From the NCBI RefSeq assembly GCF_000518645.1, contig NZ_JADZ01000017.1, positions 62,001-126,000 on the forward strand: 64,000 nt of DNA, given 5' to 3'. The notes below the pieces were generated by a model. That model had not been told where the DNA came from. It did no database searches and saw only the letters and a list, made by a program, of their open reading frames with translations. Source of the stretch: Curvibacter gracilis ATCC BAA-807 (lineage in GTDB: Bacteria > Pseudomonadota > Gammaproteobacteria > Burkholderiales > Burkholderiaceae_C). This document shows positions 43,969 to 52,169 of the stretch, in pieces; position 1 is the stretch's first letter; the number at the start of each line of letters is the position of its first letter. The position numbers were made by a program, and so were the translations under genes.

Positions 43969-45171
43969 TCAGGTGCGGATCGTGCCGTCGCCCACCAAGG
44001 TGGAGAGCTCGACAAAGTCGGAGGCCGCATGGCGGGTCGGCCCCAATTCAATCGGAAAGCCTGCGATCTCACGCCGCCCGAGCGACTCCAGCCCCTCGAC
44101 CAGGCCCTCGCGGCTCAGGCGCCCCGTGCGCTGGGCCGCCTGCAGCCCGGCCACCAGCACCGAAGCGGCCAGATAGCCTTCGATGGCGGAATAGGTGATC
44201 GCCACACGCCCGCCCGCCTTGCGGGCCGCCGCCCTGAACTGGGTGGCCAGCGGGTGGCCATCGACGTAGGGTGAGGGCATGACCTGAGAGATCATCACGC
44301 CGGCCCCCTCGCGCCCCAGGGTGTCGATCATGTCCTGCGTGCCCACAAAGGACACCGCCGCAAACAGGCCGGCAAAGCCGGCCTTGCGCACGGCCCTGAT
44401 GAAGGCCGCCGCCGCCTGGTAGGTGCATACCAGCACGATGGCCTCGGGCCGCAGCGGCGCCAGAGTCCGCACCGCGGCACTGACGTCAAGAGAATTGCGT
44501 TCGATGCTGGCCTGCCCCAGCAGGCCCAGGCCCTGGGCCGCCAGGGCCCGTGTCAACGCATCCAGCCCGGCGTCACCATAGGAGTCACCCTGGCGCAACA
44601 GGGCCACCCGGCGCACCCCTCTGGCGCGCAGCGTGGACACGACCAGAGACAACTCTTCTCGGTACGAGGCCCGGAGGATGAAAACCTGCTGGTGCAAAGG
44701 TTCACGCACGGCCTGCGCCCCGGTTCGGGGGGCTATGAAGGGCACCCGCGCCTGCAGTGCCAGGGGCATGGCAGCCAGGCTGGTGGGCGTGCCCACATAG
44801 CCGAACAGGGCAAAAACATCATCGCGGATGAAGCGGCGTGTGTTGTCGGCGCAACGGTCTGCCTCATAACCATCGTCCTGGATGCGCAATTCGATGGCGC
44901 GCCGGCCGATGCCACCTGCTGCGTTGACCTGGTCGAACACCAGTTGGGCCCCTTGCACGTAGTTGCGCCCCAGGTGGGCAGTGGGGCCGGTCAAGGGAAC
45001 CGACTGGCCCAAGACCAGCGGGCCGTCACCCGGGCTTTTGCCTGGGCTGCTGCCAGGGCCACGCGCCCAGGCCGGACTCCCCAGCGTCGCCGCACAGGCC
45101 AGTTGGACCAGCCGACGCCGGGTCGGCTGCTGCGGGGGTTCACCAGAAGGAAACGACGAGGGTGCAAGCAT
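43969..45171 (-). CDS. Branched-chain amino-acid-type ABC solute-binding protein
   Basis: A 400-residue periplasmic-binding protein (Peripla_BP_6/LivJ type). A twin-arginine-like signal TRRRLVQLACAATLGSPAWA leads to VPLTGPTAHLGRNYVQGA, NAAGGIGRRAIELRIQDDG and FALFGYVGTPTSLAAMP. The binding ligand may be an amino acid, amide or aromatic acid. No permease or ATPase is adjacent, so it is an orphan receptor. It faces the molybdopterin gene across a region with a long dyad. Confidence 0.88.
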   Translation of the reverse strand: MLAPSSFPSGEPPQQPTRRRLVQLACAATLGSPAWARGPGSSPGKSPGDGPLVLGQSVPLTGPTAHLGRNYVQGAQLVFDQVNAAGGIGRRAIELRIQDDGYEADRCADNTRRFIRDDVFALFGYVGTPTSLAAMPLALQARVPFIAPRTGAQAVREPLHQQVFILRASYREELSLVVSTLRARGVRRVALLRQGDSYGDAGLDALTRALAAQGLGLLGQASIERNSLDVSAAVRTLAPLRPEAIVLVCTYQAAAAFIRAVRKAGFAGLFAAVSFVGTQDMIDTLGREGAGVMISQVMPSPYVDGHPLATQFRAAARKAGGRVAITYSAIEGYLAASVLVAGLQAAQRTGRLSREGLVEGLESLGRREIAGFPIELGPTRHAASDFVELSTLVGDGTIRT

Positions 45172-45185
45172 GGGCTTTCGACGTT

Positions 45186-45215
45186 AACGCTTGTCACGCT
45201 GTATGACAATGCGTT
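45186..45215. promoter_or_regulatory. Extended dyad in the divergent promoter region
   Basis: AACGCTTGTCA (45186-45196) and TGACAATGCGTT (45204-45215) form an inverted repeat with one extra base, around a 7-base spacer. On the minus strand TTGTCA with TAACGT 17 bases further is also a plausible -35/-10 for the solute-binding gene. The dyad overlaps the longest possible reading frame of the oxidoreductase, supporting its start at 45260. Confidence 0.6.
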
Positions 45216-45259
45216 CAAACACAGCCGGCCCCAATGGCCCCCACGACCACGACCGCTCC

Positions 45260-47308
45260 ATGAACCAGCCCAACGATGACACCCAGGTGCTTGGCGCCTG
45301 CCCCCACGACTGCCCCGACACCTGCTCGCTGCTGACCACCGTGAAAGACGGCGTGGCCACCCGCGTGCAAGGCAACCCGGCCCACCCGCTGACCGGCGGC
45401 GTGCTGTGCGCCAAGGTGTCGAAATACCCCGAGCGCACCTACCACCCGGATCGCCTGCTGCACCCGATGAAGCGCGTCGGGCCCAAGGGCTCGGGCCAGT
45501 TCGTGCGCGTGGGCTGGGACGAGGCGCTGAACGACATTGCGCAGCGCCTGTCGGCCATCGCCGCCCGCAACCCCGAGGCTGTGCTGCCCTACAGCTACGC
45601 CGGCACCATGGGGCTCGTGCAGGGCGACGGCATGGCGGCGCGCTTCTTCCACCGCCTGGGCGCCAGCCGGCTGGACCAGACCATCTGCTCTTCGGCGGGC
45701 ACGGCCGGGCTGGTGCACACCCTGGGTGGCAAGGTGGGCATGAAGGTGCAGTTCTTTGCCGAGGCCCGGCTCATCGTGATCTGGGGCAGCAACTCGATCG
45801 GCAGCAACCTGCACTTCTGGCGCATTGCGCAAGAGGCCAAGCGCCAGGGCGCCCGCCTGGTGTGCATCGACCCGCGCCGCAGCGAAACCGCCGAGAAGTG
45901 CCATGAGCACATCGCCCTGCGCCCCGGCACCGATGCGGCGCTGGCGCTGGCGCTGATGCAGCAATTGATCGTGCACGACTGGCTGGACCACGACTACATC
46001 GAGCACCACACCCTGGGCTGGGCCGAGCTGCGCGAGCGCGCCCTGCAGTGGCCACCCGAACGCGCGGCCGAGGTGTGCGGCGTGCCGGTGGAGCAGATCA
46101 CGCGCCTGGCGCACGACTACGCCCACAGCCGCCCCGCGGCCATCCGCCTCAACTACGGGGTGCAGCGCGTGCGCGGTGGCGCCAATGCGGTGCGCGCCAT
46201 CGCCTGCCTGCCGGCCCTCACAGGGGCCTGGCGGCAACGCGGTGGGGGCATTCTGCTGTCGAGCTCGGGGCAGTTCCCGGTGCAGCGCCAGACCCTGCAG
46301 CGGCCGGACCTGCTGGGCGAGCGCCGGCCGCGGCTGATCAACATGTCGACCATCGGCGACGCGCTCAACCAGCCGGCCTCGGCCGCATTCGGGCCGGCCC
46401 TGGAGGCCGTGGTGGTCTACAACAGCAACCCGGTGGCCGTGGCCCCGGACTCGGCGCGGGTGGCGGCCGGCTTTGCCCGCGAAGACCTGTTCACGGTGGT
46501 GCTGGAGCATTTCCAGACCGACACCGCCGACTATGCCGACTACCTGCTGCCCGCGACCACGCAACTGGAGCACTGGGACATCCATCTGGCCTATGGCCAC
46601 ACCGACGTGCTGCTGAACCGCCCGGCCATCGCCCCGCTGGGCGAAGCCCTGCCCAACAGCGAGATCTTCCGCCGCCTGGCACAGCGCATGGGCTACAGCG
46701 ACCCTTGCTTTGCCGAAGAGGACGAAACCCTGTGCCGCCAGGCTTTCGGCGACCGGATCGACTACGACCAATTGCTGAGCCAGGGCTTTGCCAGCCTGCC
46801 GCTGGCCGACGCCCCCTTTGCCGAAGGGGGGTTTCCGACGCCGTCGGGGCGCTGCGAATTCCTCAGCCCCGCCCTGGTGGCGCAAGGGCTGGACGGGCTG
46901 CCCGACCACCTGCCCAACCACGAACTGCCCGACCCCGCCGGGCCCTGGCCGCTGGCGATGATCTCGCCGCCGGCGCGCAACTTCCTGAACTCGACCTTCG
47001 TCAACGTGACCAGCCTGCGCAACATCGAGACCGAGCCGGTGCTGGAGATCCACCCCGACGACGCCGGCCCGCGCCAGATCCACAGCGGTGACGTGGTGCG
47101 CGTGTTCAACGCGCGCGGCAATTACCACTGCAAGGCCGAGGTCAGCGAAAGGGCCCGCCCCGGCGTGGTCAACGGCCTGGGCATCTGGTGGCGCAAGTTC
47201 GGGCTGAACGGCACCAATGTGAACGAACTCACCAGCCAGGCCCTGACCGACCTGGGCCGGGGCCCGACCTTCTACGACTGCGCCGTGCAGGTCAGCCGGC
47301 TGGGCTGA
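45260..47308 (+). CDS. Molybdopterin-dependent oxidoreductase with one 4Fe-4S cluster
   Basis: A 682-residue enzyme of the DMSO-reductase superfamily. The N-terminal cysteine motif CPHDCPDTCSLL plus a fourth cysteine in GGVLCAK binds a 4Fe-4S cluster. The molybdenum-ligand region TICSSAGTAG has a cysteine that could ligate Mo. GSNSIGSNLHFWRI and the C-terminal NVNELTSQALTDLGRG are typical of pterin contacts. There is no signal peptide, so it is cytoplasmic. No partner subunit is nearby. The substrate is unknown; the family includes formate, nitrate and pyrogallol-type enzymes. Confidence 0.9.
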   Translation: MNQPNDDTQVLGACPHDCPDTCSLLTTVKDGVATRVQGNPAHPLTGGVLCAKVSKYPERTYHPDRLLHPMKRVGPKGSGQFVRVGWDEALNDIAQRLSAIAARNPEAVLPYSYAGTMGLVQGDGMAARFFHRLGASRLDQTICSSAGTAGLVHTLGGKVGMKVQFFAEARLIVIWGSNSIGSNLHFWRIAQEAKRQGARLVCIDPRRSETAEKCHEHIALRPGTDAALALALMQQLIVHDWLDHDYIEHHTLGWAELRERALQWPPERAAEVCGVPVEQITRLAHDYAHSRPAAIRLNYGVQRVRGGANAVRAIACLPALTGAWRQRGGGILLSSSGQFPVQRQTLQRPDLLGERRPRLINMSTIGDALNQPASAAFGPALEAVVVYNSNPVAVAPDSARVAAGFAREDLFTVVLEHFQTDTADYADYLLPATTQLEHWDIHLAYGHTDVLLNRPAIAPLGEALPNSEIFRRLAQRMGYSDPCFAEEDETLCRQAFGDRIDYDQLLSQGFASLPLADAPFAEGGFPTPSGRCEFLSPALVAQGLDGLPDHLPNHELPDPAGPWPLAMISPPARNFLNSTFVNVTSLRNIETEPVLEIHPDDAGPRQIHSGDVVRVFNARGNYHCKAEVSERARPGVVNGLGIWWRKFGLNGTNVNELTSQALTDLGRGPTFYDCAVQVSRLG

Positions 47309-47384
47309 AGAGGGGACGGAAGGAGGGGCCTGCTGCGCGGGCCGAGCGCCCGCCATGGCGACGGCAGGGTTGATTGAATTTTTT

Positions 47385-47403
47385 AATGAGATTCATTCTC
47401 ATT
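47385..47403. promoter_or_regulatory. Fur box
   Basis: AATGAGATTCATTCTCATT is a perfect 19-base dyad (AATGAGA, five-base centre, TCTCATT) and resembles the ferric-uptake-regulator site. It is 89 bases upstream of hemP. Confidence 0.9.
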
Positions 47404-47491
47404 TGCGTGCATAATCCACCCATCAGCCAGTCTGCGGGGCCGCCCACCCGGCCTGCAGACCCAGCCAGCCCCTTTTCATCGACTTGCCGCC

Positions 47492-47695
47492 ATGACCCAG
47501 TTCACCGCCCTGTCCACTCCGTTTCAGACCGCACCGGCCCCGTCGCGTGGCCCCTCGGCCTCGGCCGGCACAGTGCCCCGGGTGGTGCCCAGCCAGGAGC
47601 TGCTGGCCGGCCAGAAGACGGTCGAGATCCTGCACAACGGTCTGCTGTACCGCCTGCAGGCCACCCGCCTGGGCAAGCTGATCCTGACCAAATAA
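47492..47695 (+). CDS. hemP: Hemin uptake protein HemP
   Basis: A 67-residue HemP. The conserved C-terminal half reads LLAGQKTVEILHNGLLYRLQATRLGKLILTK, and the N-terminal part is a Pro/Ser/Ala-rich tail. In betaproteobacteria HemP is needed for expression of heme uptake genes and is iron-repressed by Fur, which fits the box upstream. No TonB receptor or heme transporter is next to it, so it is separated from the genes it supports. Confidence 0.95.
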   Translation: MTQFTALSTPFQTAPAPSRGPSASAGTVPRVVPSQELLAGQKTVEILHNGLLYRLQATRLGKLILTK

Positions 47696-47802
47696 AGTTT
47701 CATCGTGGGGCGACCCTTGCACGGCCACGGCCGTGTCTCCAAGGTCGTTTTGGCCAGCCATCGGGAGCCGCCCAGCGGCCCACCCGACCAGCCAAGCCTT
47801 TT

Positions 47803-48741
47803 TTACCCCGCGACCCGCTCCCCGAGCTCGCCCGACGCCGAGCGCGCAAACAGCTCGGCCAGGGCCTCCACCAGGGCCGTGACGCGCGGCGGCACAAAGC
47901 GGTTGCTGGGCAGCACCGCGTACAGCGGCGCCGCCGCCCCCAGCCAGCCAGGCAGCACGCGCTGCAAACGCCCATCCGCCAGGGCCCCCGCCAGTTGCAG
48001 GGCCGACTGGTAGACCACCCCCTGCCCTTGCAAAGCCCAGTCCAATGCCACCGAGGCATCGTTGCAGCGCAGCGCGCCGCGCACCGGCACGGTGACGGCC
48101 TGCCCTGCCCCATCGACGGGGCTGAACGCCCAGTCGCACAACAGACGCCCCCGCACTTCATAGGTCAGGCATTCGTGCTGCGCCAGGTCCTGCGGCTGCT
48201 GCGGCCAACCGCGGCGCCGCAGGTAGGCCGGGCTGGCGCAGGCGATGCGGTGCGAGGGGGCCAGCAAGCGGGCCGCCAGCCCCGAGTCGGGCAAGGGCCC
48301 GTAGCGCACAGCCACATCGATCGCCTCGCGCACCAGGTCGACATGGGTGTCGGTGACGCGCAGGTCGATCTCCAGCCCCGGGTGTTGCGCGGCAAAACCG
48401 GGCAGCCAGTCCAGCAGCAGGCCGCGGGCCAGCGCCGATGAGGTGGTGAGGCGCAGGCTGCCCGTGAGCGCCGCAGACCCGCCCCGCACCAGGGCCTGGC
48501 CTTCGGCCACCAACTCCAGGGCGCGGCGTGCGTGATCGATCATCACCCGCCCCTCCTGGGTGGCTTGCACGCTGCGCGTGCTGCGCTCGAACAGGCGCAC
48601 GCCCAGGCTGGTCTCGAGTCGTTTGATGGCGGCGCTGACGGCGGCTGTGCTGAGGCCGCAGCGGCGGCCCGCCGGCGTGAAGCCACCGGTCTCGGCGGCG
48701 GCCACCAGCACCTTGAGATCGGCCAGATTGTCAAATTTCAT
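47803..48741 (-). CDS. LysR-family transcriptional regulator
   Basis: A 312-residue LysR protein. The N-terminal helix-turn-helix is LKVLVAAAETGGFTPAGRRCGLSTAAVSAAIKRLETSLGVRLFERSTRSV-like (motif positions 10-58), and the C-terminal substrate domain has YEVRGRLLCDWAFSP and the usual periplasmic-binding fold. It is divergent from ggt and has a dyad in its promoter, so it may regulate itself and ggt. It is convergent with hemP. Confidence 0.92.
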   Translation of the reverse strand: MKFDNLADLKVLVAAAETGGFTPAGRRCGLSTAAVSAAIKRLETSLGVRLFERSTRSVQATQEGRVMIDHARRALELVAEGQALVRGGSAALTGSLRLTTSSALARGLLLDWLPGFAAQHPGLEIDLRVTDTHVDLVREAIDVAVRYGPLPDSGLAARLLAPSHRIACASPAYLRRRGWPQQPQDLAQHECLTYEVRGRLLCDWAFSPVDGAGQAVTVPVRGALRCNDASVALDWALQGQGVVYQSALQLAGALADGRLQRVLPGWLGAAAPLYAVLPSNRFVPPRVTALVEALAELFARSASGELGERVAG

Positions 48742-48750
48742 GAAACAGTC

Positions 48751-48771
48751 ATTTCGCCGCCAACGGCAAAT
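48751..48771. promoter_or_regulatory. Putative LysR operator
   Basis: ATTTCGCCG (48751-48759), spacer CCAA, CGGCAAAT (48764-48771) is an inverted repeat with a one-base bulge, 9 bases upstream of the LysR start. LysR proteins bind T-N11-A type dyads near their own promoters, so it is a candidate autoregulatory site. Confidence 0.55.
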
Positions 48772-48871
48772 TCCCTGATCATAAATTGAGCAACGCCCCC
48801 TAAACTGGCCCGACCCGGCCCCTGGAGGCCGGGATTACCCCCCCCGCAAGACATCAACGAGGAGAAGCCGG

Positions 48872-50611
48872 ATGAATTTCCCCCGACGCCTGCCCCGCCT
48901 GCGCACCACGGTGCTCACGGGCTGCCTGTTCCTGAGTTTCCACTGGGTCGCGCACGCCGCCTCGGTGGCCCCCGTGGCCGCCGAGAACGGCATGGTGGTG
49001 GCCGCCCAGCATCTGGCCACGAAAGTGGGGGTGGATGTGCTGAAACGCGGCGGCAATGCCGTGGATGCGGCCGTGGCCGTGGGCTACGCGCTGGCCGTGG
49101 TGTACCCGGCCGCCGGCAACCTGGGCGGCGGCGGCTTCATGACGCTGCAGTTGGCCGACGGGCGCAAGACCTTCCTCGACTTCCGCGAGAAGGCCCCTCT
49201 GGCCGCCACGCCGAACATGTACCTCGACAAGGACGGCAACGTCATCAAGGGTCTGAGCACCCACGGCCACCTGGCGGTCGGTGTGCCCGGCAGCGTGTCG
49301 GGCCTGGAGTGGGCGCGCGAGAAGTACGGCACGCTCAAGCGCCAGGAGCTGCTGGCCCCGTCGATCGCGCTGGCCGATCAGGGCTTTGTGCTGGACCAGG
49401 GCGACATCGACATGCTCCACACCGCCACCGGCGACTTCCGCAAAGACCCGGCCTCGGCGGCCATCTTCCTCAAGGGGGGCGAGCCCTACCAGGTGGGCGA
49501 CCGGCTGGTGCAGAAAGACCTGGCCCGCACCCTGAAGGCGATCAGCGACAAGGGGCCTGAAGGCTTTTACAAAGGCCCGGTGGCCCAGGCCCTGACCCAG
49601 GCCAGCCAGGCCGGGGGCGGCCTGATCACCCAGGCCGACCTGGACCAGTACAAGACCCGCGAAATGCCCCCGGTCGAATGCGACTACCGCGGCTACCACG
49701 TGGTGTCGGCACCGCCACCAAGCTCAGGCGGGGTGATCATCTGCGAGATCCTGAACATCCTCGAGGGCTACCCGCTGAAGGACCTGGGCTTTCGCTCGGC
49801 CCAATCGGTGCACTACCAGATCGAAGCCATGCGCCACGCCTATGTGGACCGCAACAGCTACCTGGGCGACCCCGACTTTGTGAAGAACCCCATCGCCCGC
49901 CTGACCGACAAGGCCTATGCGGCGCAGATCCGCGCGGTGATCGACCCCAGCAAGGCCGGGGTGTCCAAGGACATCAAGCCGGGCGTGGCGCCGCACGAAG
50001 GCAGCAACACCACCCACTACTCGATTGCCGACCGCTGGGGCAATGCGGTGTCGGTCACCTACACCTTGAACGACTGGTTCGGTGCCAAGGTGACGGTGCC
50101 GGGCACGGGCGTGCTGCTGAACAACGAGATGGATGACTTCACGGTGAAGATCGGCGTGCCCAACATCTACGGTCTGGTGCAGGGCGAGGCCAATGCCATC
50201 GCCCCGGGCAAGCGCCCGCTGTCGTCGATGAGCCCGACCATCGTCAGCAAGGACAACCAGCCCGTGATGGTGGTGGGCACGCCCGGCGGCAGCCGCATCA
50301 TCACCGCGGTGCTGCACACCCTGCTGAACGTGATCGACTACGGCATGAACGTGCAGGAGGCCGTGGATGCCCCGCGCTTCCACCAGCAATGGCTGCCCGA
50401 TGTGACCAACATGGAGAACTTTGCCATCTCGCCCGACACCCGCAAGCTGCTGGAGGCCGCAGGCCACAAGCTGGGCGCACCGCAGCCCGCCAACCACCTG
50501 GCCGCAGTGCTGATCGGCGCGCCCTCGCTGGGCGGCAAGCCGGTGGGCAAGAACCGCTTTTATGGCGCCAACGACCCGCGCCGCAACAGCGGCCTGGCCA
50601 TGGGCTATTGA
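48872..50611 (+). CDS. ggt: Gamma-glutamyltransferase
   Basis: A 579-residue Ggt. A signal peptide (RTTVLTGCLFLSFHWVAHA) targets the periplasm. The autocleavage site and nucleophile are in NTTHYSIADRWG with T380, matching T391 of E. coli, and the substrate motif NLGGGGFMTL is near the start. Ggt cleaves the gamma-glutamyl bond of glutathione or glutamine. Length is as expected. A terminator follows the stop. The divergent LysR gene may be its regulator. Confidence 0.96.
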   Translation: MNFPRRLPRLRTTVLTGCLFLSFHWVAHAASVAPVAAENGMVVAAQHLATKVGVDVLKRGGNAVDAAVAVGYALAVVYPAAGNLGGGGFMTLQLADGRKTFLDFREKAPLAATPNMYLDKDGNVIKGLSTHGHLAVGVPGSVSGLEWAREKYGTLKRQELLAPSIALADQGFVLDQGDIDMLHTATGDFRKDPASAAIFLKGGEPYQVGDRLVQKDLARTLKAISDKGPEGFYKGPVAQALTQASQAGGGLITQADLDQYKTREMPPVECDYRGYHVVSAPPPSSGGVIICEILNILEGYPLKDLGFRSAQSVHYQIEAMRHAYVDRNSYLGDPDFVKNPIARLTDKAYAAQIRAVIDPSKAGVSKDIKPGVAPHEGSNTTHYSIADRWGNAVSVTYTLNDWFGAKVTVPGTGVLLNNEMDDFTVKIGVPNIYGLVQGEANAIAPGKRPLSSMSPTIVSKDNQPVMVVGTPGGSRIITAVLHTLLNVIDYGMNVQEAVDAPRFHQQWLPDVTNMENFAISPDTRKLLEAAGHKLGAPQPANHLAAVLIGAPSLGGKPVGKNRFYGANDPRRNSGLAMGY

Positions 50612-50658
50612 GCTGTTGATTGGGGTTCTTCGAACCCAATCGGCACAGCGCCACACAC

Positions 50659-50687
50659 AAAAGGGGCCGTCACGACGGCCCCTTTTT
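50659..50687. terminator. Bidirectional rho-independent terminator
   Basis: AAAAGGGGCCGT (50659-50670), loop CACG, ACGGCCCCTTTT (50675-50686) plus an extra T. It is a perfect 12-base stem flanked by A and T runs, between convergent ggt and the efflux operon, and serves both. Confidence 0.93.
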
Positions 50688-50708
50688 GCGTTCTCGGTCA
50701 GCCCTGTT

Positions 50709-52169
50709 TCAGCGGCTGCCCACCAAGGTGCCATCGCGCCAGCCGCCACCCAGGGCCTGGTGCAGGGCCACGGTGTCGCCCAGGTAGACCGCCTGCGCCG
50801 CCAGGTGGGCCAGGCGGGCCTGCAGCCAGGCCTGGCGGGTGCTGAGCCACTGGGGCTGGGCGACATAGCCCTGGTCGAACTGCTGGCGGGTCAGGCGCAG
50901 CAGATTTTGCGCGGCGGCTTCGGCATCGCGGGCCACGGCCAGCGCCTGGCCGTCGTGCTGCAAGGCCACCAGGGTGTCGGCCACATTCTGGAATGCGGTC
51001 AGCACCACGCCCTGGTACTGCGCCTGGGCCGCTTCGGCCCCGGCCTCGGCCGCCCGCTTGCGGGCCGACAGGGTGCCCGCCGAGAACAGGGGAGCACTCA
51101 CGCCGCCCAGCAAGCCCCAGGCCTTGTTGCCGGCCGACAGCAGGCCACCCAGGCCGCCGCCCGAATACGCCAGGTTCGCCGTCAGCGACAGCTGGGGCAG
51201 CATGTTGGCCGTGGCCACACCGATTTGCGCATAGGCCGCATGGTATTGGGCTGCCGCGGCCTGCACATCGGGGCGCCGGCTCACCAATTGCGAGGGCAAG
51301 GCCTGCGGCAGTGCGGCCGGCACGCGCACGGGCGCCTGCTGCACCGTGCCCAGATCGGCGGCCGGGAACTCGCCGCACAGCACGGCCAGCAGGTTGCGCG
51401 TCTGCTCCAGCTGCTTGCGCAGGGGCGGCAACTGGGCCGCGGTCTGGGCATAAGCCGATTCCTGCTGGGCCAGATCAAGGCCGCTGGCGTAGCCTTGCGC
51501 CTTCAGCCCACGGGTGTGCGCCAGTTGCTGCTGTGCCAGTTGCAAGGCTTCTTCAAGCACAGCGATCTGCTCGACCAGCATCTGCTCCTGAATCACGGCG
51601 GTCGCCACATTGCTGGCCAGGGTGACACGCAGGGCCTCCAGCTGCAGGCGCTGACTGTCAGCCCCCGCCTGCAGGGACTCGACCTGGCGTTGGTTGCCGC
51701 CAAACACGTCCGGAACAAAGCCCACGCTGAGCTGGGCCGTGTTGAGTGTGAACAGGCTGGCATTGGAGGCCAGGGGCGAGGCCAGCACCTGACCCGAGTT
51801 CTGCCGATTGGCGCTGTAGCCCGCCTGCACCTGCGGGAAGAACAGGCCACGCTGCGCCGTGACCAGCTCCTGCGCCTGGCGCAGATTGGCCAGGCCCGCA
51901 TCGATGCCCGGGTTGTGCTCAAGCGCACGTTGCACCAGGCCGTCCAGCCGTGGCGAGCCGTAGGCAGTCCACCAATCGGGGCGGATGTCGGCCGTGCCGG
52001 CGGTGGCCACCGGTTCAGCCTGGCGGGTGAAGGCGCTCACCGCAGGCGCCTTGGGCGCGTGGTAGTCGGGGCCGACAGCGCAGGCCGAAAGCAGGCCGGC
52101 GCCCAGCAGGCAGCCCGCCAGGGTGCTGAGCGAGCCCCCCATGCGAATGCGAAACAGCGAATCAAGCAT
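50709..52169 (-). CDS. NodT/CusC-type outer-membrane efflux lipoprotein
   Basis: A 486-residue TolC-like channel. The lipobox LLSACAVGPDYHAP gives a lipid anchor, and the body shows two copies of the helical outer-membrane-efflux pattern (for example ALEHNPGIDAGLANLRQAQ and RRPDVQAAAAQYHAAYAQIG). The gene overlaps the RND pump gene by 8 bases. It is the third component of the efflux system encoded just upstream on this strand. Confidence 0.92.
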   Translation of the reverse strand: MLDSLFRIRMGGSLSTLAGCLLGAGLLSACAVGPDYHAPKAPAVSAFTRQAEPVATAGTADIRPDWWTAYGSPRLDGLVQRALEHNPGIDAGLANLRQAQELVTAQRGLFFPQVQAGYSANRQNSGQVLASPLASNASLFTLNTAQLSVGFVPDVFGGNQRQVESLQAGADSQRLQLEALRVTLASNVATAVIQEQMLVEQIAVLEEALQLAQQQLAHTRGLKAQGYASGLDLAQQESAYAQTAAQLPPLRKQLEQTRNLLAVLCGEFPAADLGTVQQAPVRVPAALPQALPSQLVSRRPDVQAAAAQYHAAYAQIGVATANMLPQLSLTANLAYSGGGLGGLLSAGNKAWGLLGGVSAPLFSAGTLSARKRAAEAGAEAAQAQYQGVVLTAFQNVADTLVALQHDGQALAVARDAEAAAQNLLRLTRQQFDQGYVAQPQWLSTRQAWLQARLAHLAAQAVYLGDTVALHQALGGGWRDGTLVGSR

